DNA from: Ectothiorhodospiraceae bacterium
GTDB taxonomy: Bacteria; Pseudomonadota; Gammaproteobacteria; Thiohalomonadales; Thiohalomonadaceae
DNA length: 23,611 bases
NCBI GenBank assembly: GCA_007125455.1
Contig: SLDE01000012.1
Coordinates: forward strand, 1 to 23,611
Direction: 5' to 3'
Position 1 is the first letter of the stretch, and every line of letters begins with the position of its first letter. Under the pieces are notes generated by a model. It did no database searches and had not been told where the DNA came from. It worked only from the letters and a program-made list of their open reading frames with translations. The position numbers and the translations under genes were made by a program. Shown piece after piece: positions 13,035-21,014 of the stretch.

Positions 13035-15752
13035 ATGAAGCTAGTTTGGATAGCCTTGGTGGTACTTTTGCTGGATCAGCTCGCCAAGCTCACCATCCAT
13101 CTTGGGCAACTGGCGGGGGCCTTTCAATTTGGCAGCCTGCAAATCACCATACTCAAGGCAAGCGCGATCAGCACCGCGCCGATCGAAGCCGCACTGCTCG
13201 ATAGCAACACATGGCTGCTGATCGGCGGGGCCGTCCTGCTGGGCCTGTCGCTGATCCGCTGGAATGCGGCATTCTACTTCATCAGCTTGCGTGCGGTGGT
13301 GGGTCTGCAGCTCGCCGTGGGCGGGATCCTCACCTACGCCTTCGACTACCTGTTGCGTGGAGCGCCCCACGGCACCGTTGCCCTGCAGCTGGCGGACAGC
13401 TTTACCCTCAAGCTAGGCATCGCCGAGATCGCACTGACGGTGAGCTTTTTATTGCTCATCCATGTCCTGAGCAGTGGTGCCACCCATATAAAGAGCCGCC
13501 TACCGCTGCGCCATGCAAACCGGGTTGGCATCCACTTGACCACCCTGCCGCGCGGTTTCGACAATATCCACATTGATGTGCAGCTTAGCCCGGCATTTTG
13601 TCAACGCGGCACCAGCCTGATAAAAAGCCTGGTCGATGCCGAGATTCACAGTGTGCGGCAAAAGCGCCCCTCCTCGCCCCCTGAAAAACAGCTCGCCGCA
13701 TTCCGCGAAGCCTTCCTCAGCCTGCACAAAGAGGCCGTGCTAAAAGCCAAAGGCAGCGGCACCCCGCCGCTGCTGGATCTGTTCTATCTTACCCTGTTCA
13801 AATTCATCCACAACGAAGTCAGCAACCAAGTCGCGGCGCGGGTGCGACAGGCCAAGGAAGACGGGCCACCCGATACCAAAAAACACCGCGACAGCAGTGA
13901 GTACCACCGCTTTGTTCGTGAGCTGTTTCGCCAGCAGGAAGACATCAAGGCCAGGGTAAACCTGCAGCTTTTCACCATGCTGCTCAATGATCAGCGCAAA
14001 CGCCTCAGCCACATGGTGAAGGGGATCCTTGGTAACAGCCATGTGTTTGCCATGGAGGCGCTGCGCGCCCCACTGCTGCTGGCAAACAGCGGTGACAGCG
14101 AAACGGTGCAACATGAACACTACCTGCTGTTTGGCCAGGGAAAACACAGCCAGATGGGTTTCATGGAGATGGAGCGGGCGCTCAGCGAGGCGTTGCGAGA
14201 CTGCCTGCGATTCCAGCTGCTTGGCGAAGAGCTTGAGCACGGCCCAGCCATGGGGCAGGCCACACAGGGCAACAACACCATAGCGGCCATGCTGTCGCGG
14301 CCCTCGGTACTCGTACACCATGACAACACCACCATCCTGTTCGACCAACAGTGGACCCGCCGCAAACTGGCCGACAGCCAGCCACTAAAGCAGTGGCGCA
14401 GATACTACAAATACTATTCCCACCGACGTTTCCAGAGTCGGCTAGCCGAACGGGTGATCCAGCACCTCGGCAAGGCCGGGCTGCTGCGCTGGGTTGCCGC
14501 CGTGTATGAGGCCCGCGCCATCCTCAAAACAGCCACAGCCCCCATGTCGCTAATGAATATGGTAACACTGCTGTTCGAGAGCACGACGCGCAAAGAGCTC
14601 CACAAACGACTAGCACCCTACAGTCAAATCGCCGCCATCCAGGCACAACAAAGCACCATCCTTAAGCGTTGGGTCAAGATCCACAAACAGCCCGCATTGC
14701 TCGTCAAGCAACACCTGCTTGAGTTGATGACAGACTTCTCACACTTTCGCCACGATCTGCAACTGCAATTCCAATACCAACGTGCCGTCAATGAAATCCG
14801 ACTGCTCACCGATGAGAAAAGCATTCAGGCCTCACGTGCAAACTACGTGCTCAATGAGTTTTTGCTGCCCAACGAAAAGAAAACCTCCCAGGCCCGGATT
14901 AGCGCCCACATTATCATCAAGGCCGACCTGCGCGGCTCCACCGAAGTCACCGACCGCCTCAATCAACTGGGGCTCAATCCCGCAGGCCACTTTGATCGCA
15001 ACTTTTTCACCCCCATCAACCAGGCGGTCAAGGAATTCGAGGTGGAAAAGGTCTTCATCGAAGGCGATGCCATCATCCTCATACTCAACGACTACGCAGG
15101 CACCACCCACGAACAGCTGATAGCCAGTTGCGCCTGCGCCCTGGCGGCACGCATCCTGGAGATCGTCGCCAAGCAAAACAAAGAGCTGCTCTGCTACAAC
15201 CTCCCCCCGCTGGAGCTGGGGATAGGCATCGCCCACAGCGACACCGCCCCCCACTACCTGTACGACGGCGACCACAAGATCACCATCTCACCGGCAATCA
15301 ACCGCGCCGATCGCCTCTCCGCCTGCGCCTGGAGCATACGCAACTGGCGGGCAGGACAAAATGCCCACGCCAGCCATGTTGAAGTCTACCAACCGTCCAA
15401 AAACGCCCTTGCCCACGGCGAAAAGGCCCAAACAGACATGGTATACAACCACAACGGCATACTCATCGAAGAAGCCGTATTCCAAATGCTCAGCAAAGAA
15501 CTAAGCCTAAAGCGTATTGGCAACACACTGCCCCAACTGAGCGGGAGCAAACTCTACGCCATCAAGGTACCCTGGCTCAGCAGCGCCACCCATAGCCTGG
15601 TGATCCGCAAGGCACCGCTGCAGATCTACGACCCAGACTACCCGGTAGACGACTGCCCTACCGTAGATGGTCGCTATTTCTACGAAGTCATACACGACCG
15701 CACGATACTTGAGCGCCTACGCAAAAGACGCCGTCCAGAACGACAGGCCTGA
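13035..15752 (+). CDS. LspA-like membrane module fused to a class III nucleotide-cyclase-like domain
   Basis: A 905-residue protein. Residues 1-146 look like signal peptidase II: TM1 with LVVLLLDQLAK, two central helices near 59-100, GGILTYAFDYLLRGA and LQLADSFTLKLGIAEIAL. These align with LspA motifs LDQxxK, GGALGNLxDRLxxG and FNLADSAI. The two catalytic-position aspartates remain (D104, D121), but the Asn before the second is Gln, the Arg after the first is Tyr, and the NxGxAF motif is missing, so peptidase activity is doubtful. Residues about 150-615 are helical and unrecognised. Residues about 620-780 resemble a class III cyclase: IIIKADLRGSTEV with metal ligand D631, KVFIEGDAIILI with D678, and SPAINRADRLSA with N756 and R760. 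The usual base-recognition residues are replaced (F674, I749). A 120-residue C-terminal tail is unassigned. Shine-Dalgarno is weak. It is divergent from the Cas6-like gene. Confidence 0.8.
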   Translation: MKLVWIALVVLLLDQLAKLTIHLGQLAGAFQFGSLQITILKASAISTAPIEAALLDSNTWLLIGGAVLLGLSLIRWNAAFYFISLRAVVGLQLAVGGILTYAFDYLLRGAPHGTVALQLADSFTLKLGIAEIALTVSFLLLIHVLSSGATHIKSRLPLRHANRVGIHLTTLPRGFDNIHIDVQLSPAFCQRGTSLIKSLVDAEIHSVRQKRPSSPPEKQLAAFREAFLSLHKEAVLKAKGSGTPPLLDLFYLTLFKFIHNEVSNQVAARVRQAKEDGPPDTKKHRDSSEYHRFVRELFRQQEDIKARVNLQLFTMLLNDQRKRLSHMVKGILGNSHVFAMEALRAPLLLANSGDSETVQHEHYLLFGQGKHSQMGFMEMERALSEALRDCLRFQLLGEELEHGPAMGQATQGNNTIAAMLSRPSVLVHHDNTTILFDQQWTRRKLADSQPLKQWRRYYKYYSHRRFQSRLAERVIQHLGKAGLLRWVAAVYEARAILKTATAPMSLMNMVTLLFESTTRKELHKRLAPYSQIAAIQAQQSTILKRWVKIHKQPALLVKQHLLELMTDFSHFRHDLQLQFQYQRAVNEIRLLTDEKSIQASRANYVLNEFLLPNEKKTSQARISAHIIIKADLRGSTEVTDRLNQLGLNPAGHFDRNFFTPINQAVKEFEVEKVFIEGDAIILILNDYAGTTHEQLIASCACALAARILEIVAKQNKELLCYNLPPLELGIGIAHSDTAPHYLYDGDHKITISPAINRADRLSACAWSIRNWRAGQNAHASHVEVYQPSKNALAHGEKAQTDMVYNHNGILIEEAVFQMLSKELSLKRIGNTLPQLSGSKLYAIKVPWLSSATHSLVIRKAPLQIYDPDYPVDDCPTVDGRYFYEVIHDRTILERLRKRRRPERQA

Positions 15753-15851
15753 ATAAAGCAAGCCGCGCATCGAGCGAGGTTAGGAGCGGCCAGGCGGCGA
15801 AAAGGCCGTTACAAATCCCAAGATACAAGTGTTGTTTCGAATACGCGGCGC

Positions 15852-15901
15852 AAGCCCGGCCTTCAGGCCAACATCAACCCTTCGTCGGCCTAAAGGCCGA
15901 C
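15852..15901. repeat. REP-like doublet, diverged copy, between convergent genes
   Basis: GGCCTTCAGGCC lies near 15858-15869 and a clean hairpin GTCGGCCTAAAGGCCGAC at 15884-15901. The arrangement matches the doublet at 10541-10589 with substitutions. It lies between two converging genes, where its hairpins may stop transcription from both sides. Confidence 0.6.
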
Positions 15902-15938
15902 CATGTACCCCGTACCTGTACTTCGTCCCTGTCTGTTT

Positions 15939-16892
15939 CTATCGTCTGGCTAGTCGCCGGTAGTGGTTGTAGGTGGCGCGGCCACGTCGGGGGGCGAGGT
16001 AGTTGGGCACTACGGTTTCGATGCTGCTGGGTTGGATCCCGAACACTTCGGGGAAGGGGCCGTCGCAGACGTTGGGGGATTTCATGGAGTTGTAGTTGTC
16101 GCGGGAGAAGGGCTTGCCGGGGGCGAATTCGAGCAGGCGGGCCTGCAGGCGTGAGGCCCAGTCGGGCAGGGCGATGATCCAGCGGCTGACCCCGAGCTGC
16201 TTGGCGGTGTAGCGCACCAGTTGCTCCAGGGTGTATTCCTTCGGGCCGCATAGGGCATAGCTCTGGCCGTGGGTAGCGGGGTTGTCGATGGCGCGGGTGA
16301 AGGCCTCGACCACGTCGCTGACGTGAACCGGGGCGAAGCGGGCCTGGGCGCAGGCCAGGGGGAAGGCCAGTGGGGTGGTGCGCAGTAGCCCGGCGAAGCG
16401 GTTGAAGAAGCTGTCGTCGTGGCCGAAGATCACCGAGGGGCGGAAGCAGGTGGCCTGCAGGCCGCTCTCTAATACCATCCGCTCGGCTTGGCCCTTGCTG
16501 CGCTGGTAGAAGCTGGGGCCGTTCTCGGCGTCGGCGCCGAGTGCGCTCATGTGCAGCAGGCGTTTGATCTTGCGTGCCTTGCAGGCGCTGATGACCTTTT
16601 CGGTCAACTCTACATGGGCGCGATGGAAGCCCTTGCCGTTGTGGCCGCGCTCGTTGAGGATGCCGACCAGGTTGATCACCACGTCGGCGCCGTTGATCCC
16701 CTGGCGCAGCGCCTCTTCGTCGTGCACCTTGCATTCGATCAGTTCGGCGGTGGGTAGCACCAGCAGTTCGCGGTGTTGTTCGCGACGGCGGGTGAGGATG
16801 CGCAGGTGGTGGCCGTCTTTGGCCAGCCGTGCGGCCAGGTGGCGGCCAACAAAGCCGGTGCCGCCGATGATGCAGATGGTATGTGGTTTCAT
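15939..16892 (-). CDS. NAD(P)-binding SDR protein, complex I NDUFA9 subunit family
   Basis: A 317-residue atypical short-chain dehydrogenase. The Rossmann signature GGTGFVGRHLAARL is at residues 10-23, followed by GADVVINLVGILNERGHNGK, LLHMSALGADAENGPSFYQRSKGQAE (where Tyr-x-x-x-Lys is represented by YQRSK) and FRPSVIFGHDDSFFNRFAGL. These match the family annotated as complex I NDUFA9 subunit, whose mitochondrial member binds NADPH in respiratory complex I; the bacterial proteins are not proven complex I parts and may act on quinone or isoprenoid-related substrates. The ATG at 16890-16892 starts it. It is divergent from the aldehyde dehydrogenase gene, with a 69-base gap, and converges with the cyclase-like gene. 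Confidence 0.9.
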   Translation of the reverse strand: MKPHTICIIGGTGFVGRHLAARLAKDGHHLRILTRRREQHRELLVLPTAELIECKVHDEEALRQGINGADVVINLVGILNERGHNGKGFHRAHVELTEKVISACKARKIKRLLHMSALGADAENGPSFYQRSKGQAERMVLESGLQATCFRPSVIFGHDDSFFNRFAGLLRTTPLAFPLACAQARFAPVHVSDVVEAFTRAIDNPATHGQSYALCGPKEYTLEQLVRYTAKQLGVSRWIIALPDWASRLQARLLEFAPGKPFSRDNYNSMKSPNVCDGPFPEVFGIQPSSIETVVPNYLAPRRGRATYNHYRRLARR

Positions 16893-16961
16893 GCCGGTGA
16901 TCTCCGTGTCGTGCTAGTATCGGTTCAGCCTATCACTATAACCGAGGGTTTGGGAGGAAGT

Positions 16962-18326
16962 ATGGCATACCGTTCAATCAATCCCGCTACGGGAGAGACC
17001 CTGGCGGAGTATCCGCTGTGGCAGGCTGCGGAGTTGGAGCAGGCCTTGGCGCAGGTTGCCGAGCGGCAGGTGGCGTGGCGTACGGTGCCCCTGGATGAGC
17101 GCTGTGCGCTGATACGTCGGGCGGGCGAGGTGTTGCGCGCGCGCAAGTCGGAGCTGGCGCGGCTGATCACCCTGGAGATGGGTAAGCTGCTGCGCGAGGC
17201 CGAGGCGGAGATCGAGAAGTGTGCCTGGGTCTGCGATTACTATGCCGAGCATGGCCCGGCCTTTCTCGCCGATGAGGCGCTGCCCTCCGATGCCAGCCGT
17301 TCGCTGGTTTGCTACCAGCCCTTGGGGGTGGTGTTGGCGGTGATGCCGTGGAACTTCCCCTTCTGGCAGGTGTTTCGTTTTGCCGCCCCGGCCCTGGTGG
17401 CAGGCAATGGTGGGGTGCTTAAGCACGCCTCCAATGTGCCCCAGTGTGCGCTGGCCATTGAGTCGGTGTTTCGCGAGGCGGGCTTGCCTGAAGGGGGCTT
17501 TCGTACCCTGATGATCTCCGCCGCGCAGGTCAAGGGGGTGATTGAAGATCCGCGCATCGCGGCGGTGACCCTGACCGGGTCGGAACCGGCCGGGCGTGCG
17601 GTCGCTGCCACCGCTGGCGGGGTGCTGAAAAAGAGTGTGCTGGAGTTGGGTGGCTCGGATCCTTTCATCGTGTTGGATGATGCCGATCTGGATAGGGCGG
17701 TGGAGCAGGCGGTGAGTTCGCGCTTTATGAATAGTGGCCAGAGCTGTATTGCTGCCAAGCGTTTTATCCTGGTAGAGGCGATCGCCGATGCGTTTGTGGC
17801 CCGTTTCGCCGAGCGGGTCGCGGGCCTGCAGGCGGGCGATCCGCTGGATGAGCAGACTAGTCTGGCACCGATGGCGCGGCTTGATCTGCGTGATGAGCTA
17901 CACCAGCAGGTGACGGCGAGTGTGGCCAAGGGGGCGAAGCTGGTCTGTGGCGGCGAGCCGCTGGCGCGCCCCGGTGCCTTTTATGCGCCGACCATCCTGG
18001 ATCACGTCAGGCCATCCCAACCGGCCTGGAGTGAAGAGTTCTTCGGCCCGGTGGCGCTGGTGATCCGTGTGAAAGACGAAGAAGAGGCCCTGGCGGTGGC
18101 CAACGATTCACCGTTTGGCCTGGGCAGTAGTGTGTGGAGCGCCGATCAGCAGCGCGGTGAGGCGCTGGCACGGCGCATCGAGGCGGGGTGTTGCTTTGTC
18201 AACGGTATGGTGAAAAGTGCCCCTTCGCTGCCCTTCGGTGGGATCAAAAACTCCGGCTATGGGCGGGAGCTGTCCCGCCATGGGATGTTGGAGTTCACCA
18301 ATGCCAAGACCCTGTGGCTGCGTTAG
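16962..18326 (+). CDS. NAD(P)-dependent succinate-semialdehyde dehydrogenase
   Basis: A 454-residue aldehyde dehydrogenase of the Sad/GabD1 subgroup, oxidising succinate semialdehyde to succinate. The start MAYRSINPATGETLAEYP is typical of this group and is preceded by GGGAGGAAGT. Further features are VLAVMPWNFPFWQVFRFA (cofactor and catalytic Asn region), VTLTGSEPAGRAV, the general-base Glu228 in LELGGSDPFIVL, nucleophile Cys262 in NSGQSCIAAKR, and EEFFGPVALVI. The length is typical of Sad/YneI (about 460). The open frame continues far upstream into the NDUFA9-like gene on the other strand, but the ribosome-binding site decides the start. Substrate range is inferred from subgroup, and other short aldehydes are possible. 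A CACAGAG-type repeat follows directly. Confidence 0.92.
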   Translation: MAYRSINPATGETLAEYPLWQAAELEQALAQVAERQVAWRTVPLDERCALIRRAGEVLRARKSELARLITLEMGKLLREAEAEIEKCAWVCDYYAEHGPAFLADEALPSDASRSLVCYQPLGVVLAVMPWNFPFWQVFRFAAPALVAGNGGVLKHASNVPQCALAIESVFREAGLPEGGFRTLMISAAQVKGVIEDPRIAAVTLTGSEPAGRAVAATAGGVLKKSVLELGGSDPFIVLDDADLDRAVEQAVSSRFMNSGQSCIAAKRFILVEAIADAFVARFAERVAGLQAGDPLDEQTSLAPMARLDLRDELHQQVTASVAKGAKLVCGGEPLARPGAFYAPTILDHVRPSQPAWSEEFFGPVALVIRVKDEEEALAVANDSPFGLGSSVWSADQQRGEALARRIEAGCCFVNGMVKSAPSLPFGGIKNSGYGRELSRHGMLEFTNAKTLWLR

Positions 18327-18337
18327 CCGGAAAACCA

Positions 18338-18447
18338 TTCAACACAGAGAGCACAGAGGACACAGAGTGAATGTTGCGGCGACGTAGCGCGGGGAGTGAT
18401 GGACTAGGCATTTGTCTCTCCGTGTTCTCTGTGGTCTCTGTGTTGAA
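18338..18447. repeat. CACAGAG-type inverted-arm repeat, copy 3
   Basis: The left arm is TTCAACACAGAGAGCACAGA followed by GGACACAGAG; the right arm ends CTCTGTGGTCTCTGTGTTGAA. This is the cleanest of the inverted pairs, with about 27-base arms and a 50-base centre. It fills most of the gap between the dehydrogenase and the TauE-like gene. Confidence 0.75.
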
Positions 18448-18473
18448 GTGTCTTATCATTTGACAGGCTATTC

Positions 18474-19259
18474 ATGGAATTGATTTTGTATTTGGCCTTG
18501 GGGGCCTTTGCTGGCACGCTGGCGGGTTTGCTGGGGATTGGCGGCGGGCTGATCATTGTGCCGGTGCTGGCGGCGTTGTTTCTCGGGTTGGGCTATGATC
18601 TGGATGTGCTGATGCATATGGCGATCGGTACCTCGCTGGCGACCATTGTGCTGACCTCGGTGTCGTCGATACGCGCCCACCATGCGCGTGCTGCGGTGCA
18701 GTGGCAGACCTTCGCCTGGATGGCACCGGGGATCGTATTGGGGGCCTGGTTTGGCGTGGCGGTGGCCGATGCGCTGCGTGGTGATACCCTGCGTCAGGTC
18801 TTTGGGGCCTTTGAATTGATGGTGGCACTGTATATGTGGCTGGATCGACCCATCTGTCCTAAGCGTACCCTGCCGGGGCGGGGCGGCTTGAGTGTGGCCG
18901 GTGGGGTGATCGGGACGGTTTCGGCGATCGTGGGGATCGGCGGCGGTACGCTTACCGTGCCCTATCTGCAGTGGTGTAATGTGGCGATGCGTCGTGCGGT
19001 GGCCACGGCGGCTGCGGTTGGCTTGCCCATCGCCGTCGCCGGGGCGATTGGCTATATCATCGCCGGTTGGGGCAATCCGCAGTTGCCTGCCGGAACCACC
19101 GGCTACCTCTACTGGCCTGCCTTCCTCGGCATCGTCGCGGCCAGTGTGTTGTTCGCGCCGTTGGGAGCGCACTGGGCCCACACCCTGCCTGCGCAGCATT
19201 TGAAACGCTTCTTCGCGATCTTTCTTGCCGGTCTCGGCTTGTGGATGCTGTTCGGTTAA
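18474..19259 (+). CDS. TauE/SafE-family membrane transporter
   Basis: A 261-residue integral membrane protein of the sulfite exporter TauE/SafE family. The characteristic repeat is visible: AGLLGIGGGLIIVPVLAAL near residue 17 in the first half and SAIVGIGGGTLTVPYLQW in the second. About eight hydrophobic segments alternate with short loops, and the C-terminus is FFAIFLAGLGLWMLFG. Family members export sulfite, sulfoacetate or other organic anions; in a sulfur oxidiser sulfite or a related sulfur anion is a reasonable guess but not shown. The ATG follows a repeat element with only a weak ribosome-binding site (GACAGG further upstream). The next gene overlaps its last 19 bases. Confidence 0.92.
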   Translation: MELILYLALGAFAGTLAGLLGIGGGLIIVPVLAALFLGLGYDLDVLMHMAIGTSLATIVLTSVSSIRAHHARAAVQWQTFAWMAPGIVLGAWFGVAVADALRGDTLRQVFGAFELMVALYMWLDRPICPKRTLPGRGGLSVAGGVIGTVSAIVGIGGGTLTVPYLQWCNVAMRRAVATAAAVGLPIAVAGAIGYIIAGWGNPQLPAGTTGYLYWPAFLGIVAASVLFAPLGAHWAHTLPAQHLKRFFAIFLAGLGLWMLFG

Positions 19260-20521
19260 GCCGCTACGGTGGCCTGCTGCTGAGCCTGCTGCTGGCAGGG
19301 TCGCTGCAGGCCGCTTATGTCGATACCCTGCGGTTTGTCGGCAATGAGGTCACCAATGAGCAGATCCTGCGCCAGGAGATGTGGCTGAGCGAGGGGGATG
19401 CACTGGATGACGGGCTGCTGGAGCGCTCTCGCCAGGCGATCATGAATCTGGGACTGTTTCGCTCGGTAGATGCCAGGGTGGTGGAGGAGGAAGGCCGGAC
19501 GGTGGTGGTGATCACCGTCGAGGAGCGTTATTACCTGCTGCCCATTCCGTTGCTGGGGGCCCGTCCCGAGGGGGAGGAGGTCAGCTATGGCTTTGAATTG
19601 CGTTATGACAATCTGCTGGGCCTAAACCAGCGCCTCAAGCTCAGCCTGGAGCACAAGCGCAAGCTCGATAGCGAAGAGCGTATGCTGCGTGAATGGGAGC
19701 TGGATTACCGCTACCCGCGCCTACTGGGTTCGCGCAATAACCTGGCCTTGCAGGCCAGGCTGCGTAGCCAGGTGTTTGAGCTGGATGACACGGTGGAGGA
19801 GGCCGGGGGCTACGAGCGTGATCAATACCTTTTTCGTGGCCGTGTCACGCGCTGGTTGGGCGCGCGTGGGGTGAGTGAGGGTTGGCAGGCGGGGGGCGGG
19901 CTCAACCTGTTGCAGCAGCGCTACACCGAGCAGTGGGGCCGTGGGCTGGACTACCACGACGGGCAGGCGCTGGAGTTGCAGTTGAGCCTGGGGCACCAGC
20001 GCCTTGCCAAACACCCGTACTATACCGAAGGGCACAGCTACGATTACACCCTGAGCCACTCACTCAACGGCCTGGGCTCGGATTTCTCCTATACCCGCCA
20101 CCTGTTTACCTTCAGCCACTACCGGCCCTTGTCGTGGGTGGACGCCAACCTTGATACACGTCTGCGCTTCGGCCTGGCGCGTGGCAGCAGCTTTGACTCA
20201 CCGGCCTATTCCCTGGGTGGGGGCAGCCTACGCGGTTACCAGGAGGTGATCGGCGAAGGGAATGCGATGTTGCTGCTCAACCTGGAGTATCAGCACCGGA
20301 TCAGCGGCTACCGTCAGCTGCGCGCCGTGTTGTTTGGCGATGTGGGTAGCGTATGGGATGGGGTAGAGGATATCTCCCTGGATGGCTTTCATCCAGCCCT
20401 GGGGGTGGGGCTGCGCTGGCGTGTGCAGCGCTTTGTCGATACCACCGTGCGCATGGACTATGGCTACGGTCTGCGGGAGGGCTCACAGCGGTTTTACTTC
20501 TCCACCAGCGCCTTTTTCTAG
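19241..20521 (+). CDS. Single-POTRA Omp85 (BamA/TamA-family) outer membrane protein
   Basis: A 426-residue outer membrane protein. From a GTG at 19241 the frame gives a signal peptide (MDAVRLSRYGG, then LLLSLLLAGSLQA) cleaved before AYVDTLRFVGNE. Residues about 25-105 are one POTRA domain (NEVTNEQILRQEM, MNLGLFRSVDARV, VVVITVEERYYLLP). The rest is a 16-strand-type Omp85 barrel with the conserved loop-6 motif in GGGSLRGYQEV and a C-terminal phenylalanine (TSAFF) as needed for BAM recognition. BamA has five POTRAs and TamA three, so this is a minimal family member of unknown client. The start inside the TauE gene, 19 bases before its stop, suggests translational coupling. Its last 39 bases overlap the convergent PNPOx-like gene. 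Confidence 0.88.
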   Translation: MDAVRLSRYGGLLLSLLLAGSLQAAYVDTLRFVGNEVTNEQILRQEMWLSEGDALDDGLLERSRQAIMNLGLFRSVDARVVEEEGRTVVVITVEERYYLLPIPLLGARPEGEEVSYGFELRYDNLLGLNQRLKLSLEHKRKLDSEERMLREWELDYRYPRLLGSRNNLALQARLRSQVFELDDTVEEAGGYERDQYLFRGRVTRWLGARGVSEGWQAGGGLNLLQQRYTEQWGRGLDYHDGQALELQLSLGHQRLAKHPYYTEGHSYDYTLSHSLNGLGSDFSYTRHLFTFSHYRPLSWVDANLDTRLRFGLARGSSFDSPAYSLGGGSLRGYQEVIGEGNAMLLLNLEYQHRISGYRQLRAVLFGDVGSVWDGVEDISLDGFHPALGVGLRWRVQRFVDTTVRMDYGYGLREGSQRFYFSTSAFF

Positions 20522-21010
20522 ATCCTGTGGGCGAAAGCTGTAGGCCCGGCCAAAGCCGCCCACCAGACGGGCGCTGTGCCAGCGAAAGGCGAACAGCTGA
20601 AAGTCGCCAAAGCCAAAGCGCATCTCGGCATCGGGCAGGGTGGCCAGGTATCGCGCCCGGGCGGTGGGGTAGCTCGCATCCTCGGGTGCGAGTCGCCGCA
20701 CCTCGCCCTGTAATGATAGCCGCGCTAATTGCTGAGGATCCCCTTCGCCACGGTCCGCCTCGCTGATTGTCAGTGCCACCTGGGGGCGTTCCAGCAGGTT
20801 ACGGGTATGGCTAGCCAGTTGACTCAGGTGCAGGTAGCCCTCGCTCAGCCCCTCATCCATCACCAGCGCCACCATTGCCCCCTCCGGGTAACCGTGGCGA
20901 TCCAGGGTGGCCAGTGCGGCCCAGCGATGCTTGGTGAGCAATTGTTTCAGTAGGGGGATGTGTTCGCTCTTCGATGGGGTTTCAGGCATGGATTCCGAAC
21001 TGTTTGGCAT
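20483..21010 (-). CDS. Pyridoxamine 5'-phosphate oxidase-fold protein, HugZ-like
   Basis: About 175 residues with a PNPOx-like split beta-barrel: WAALATLDRHGYPEGAMVAL at the N-terminus, LHLSQLASHTRNLLERPQVAL, a SLQGEVRRL strand, and FGFGDFQLFAFRWHSARLVGGFGRAYSF near the C-terminus. The last stretch resembles HugZ-type haem-associated flavin proteins. Cofactor (FMN or haem) and substrate are not clear. The start is uncertain: a GTG at 21022 overlapping the moaA stop, the ATG at 21008-21010 used here, or an ATG at 20987-20989; none has a strong Shine-Dalgarno. It follows moaA on the same strand and overlaps the end of the convergent Omp85 gene by 39 bases. Confidence 0.85.
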   Translation of the reverse strand: MPNSSESMPETPSKSEHIPLLKQLLTKHRWAALATLDRHGYPEGAMVALVMDEGLSEGYLHLSQLASHTRNLLERPQVALTISEADRGEGDPQQLARLSLQGEVRRLAPEDASYPTARARYLATLPDAEMRFGFGDFQLFAFRWHSARLVGGFGRAYSFRPQDLEKGAGGEVKPL

Positions 21011-21014
21011 TTGG

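Noticed and set aside
15874..16734. A 286-codon minus-strand frame within the NDUFA9-like gene
   Set aside because: Arg/Gln/Pro/His-rich shadow of the true frame, with no motif.
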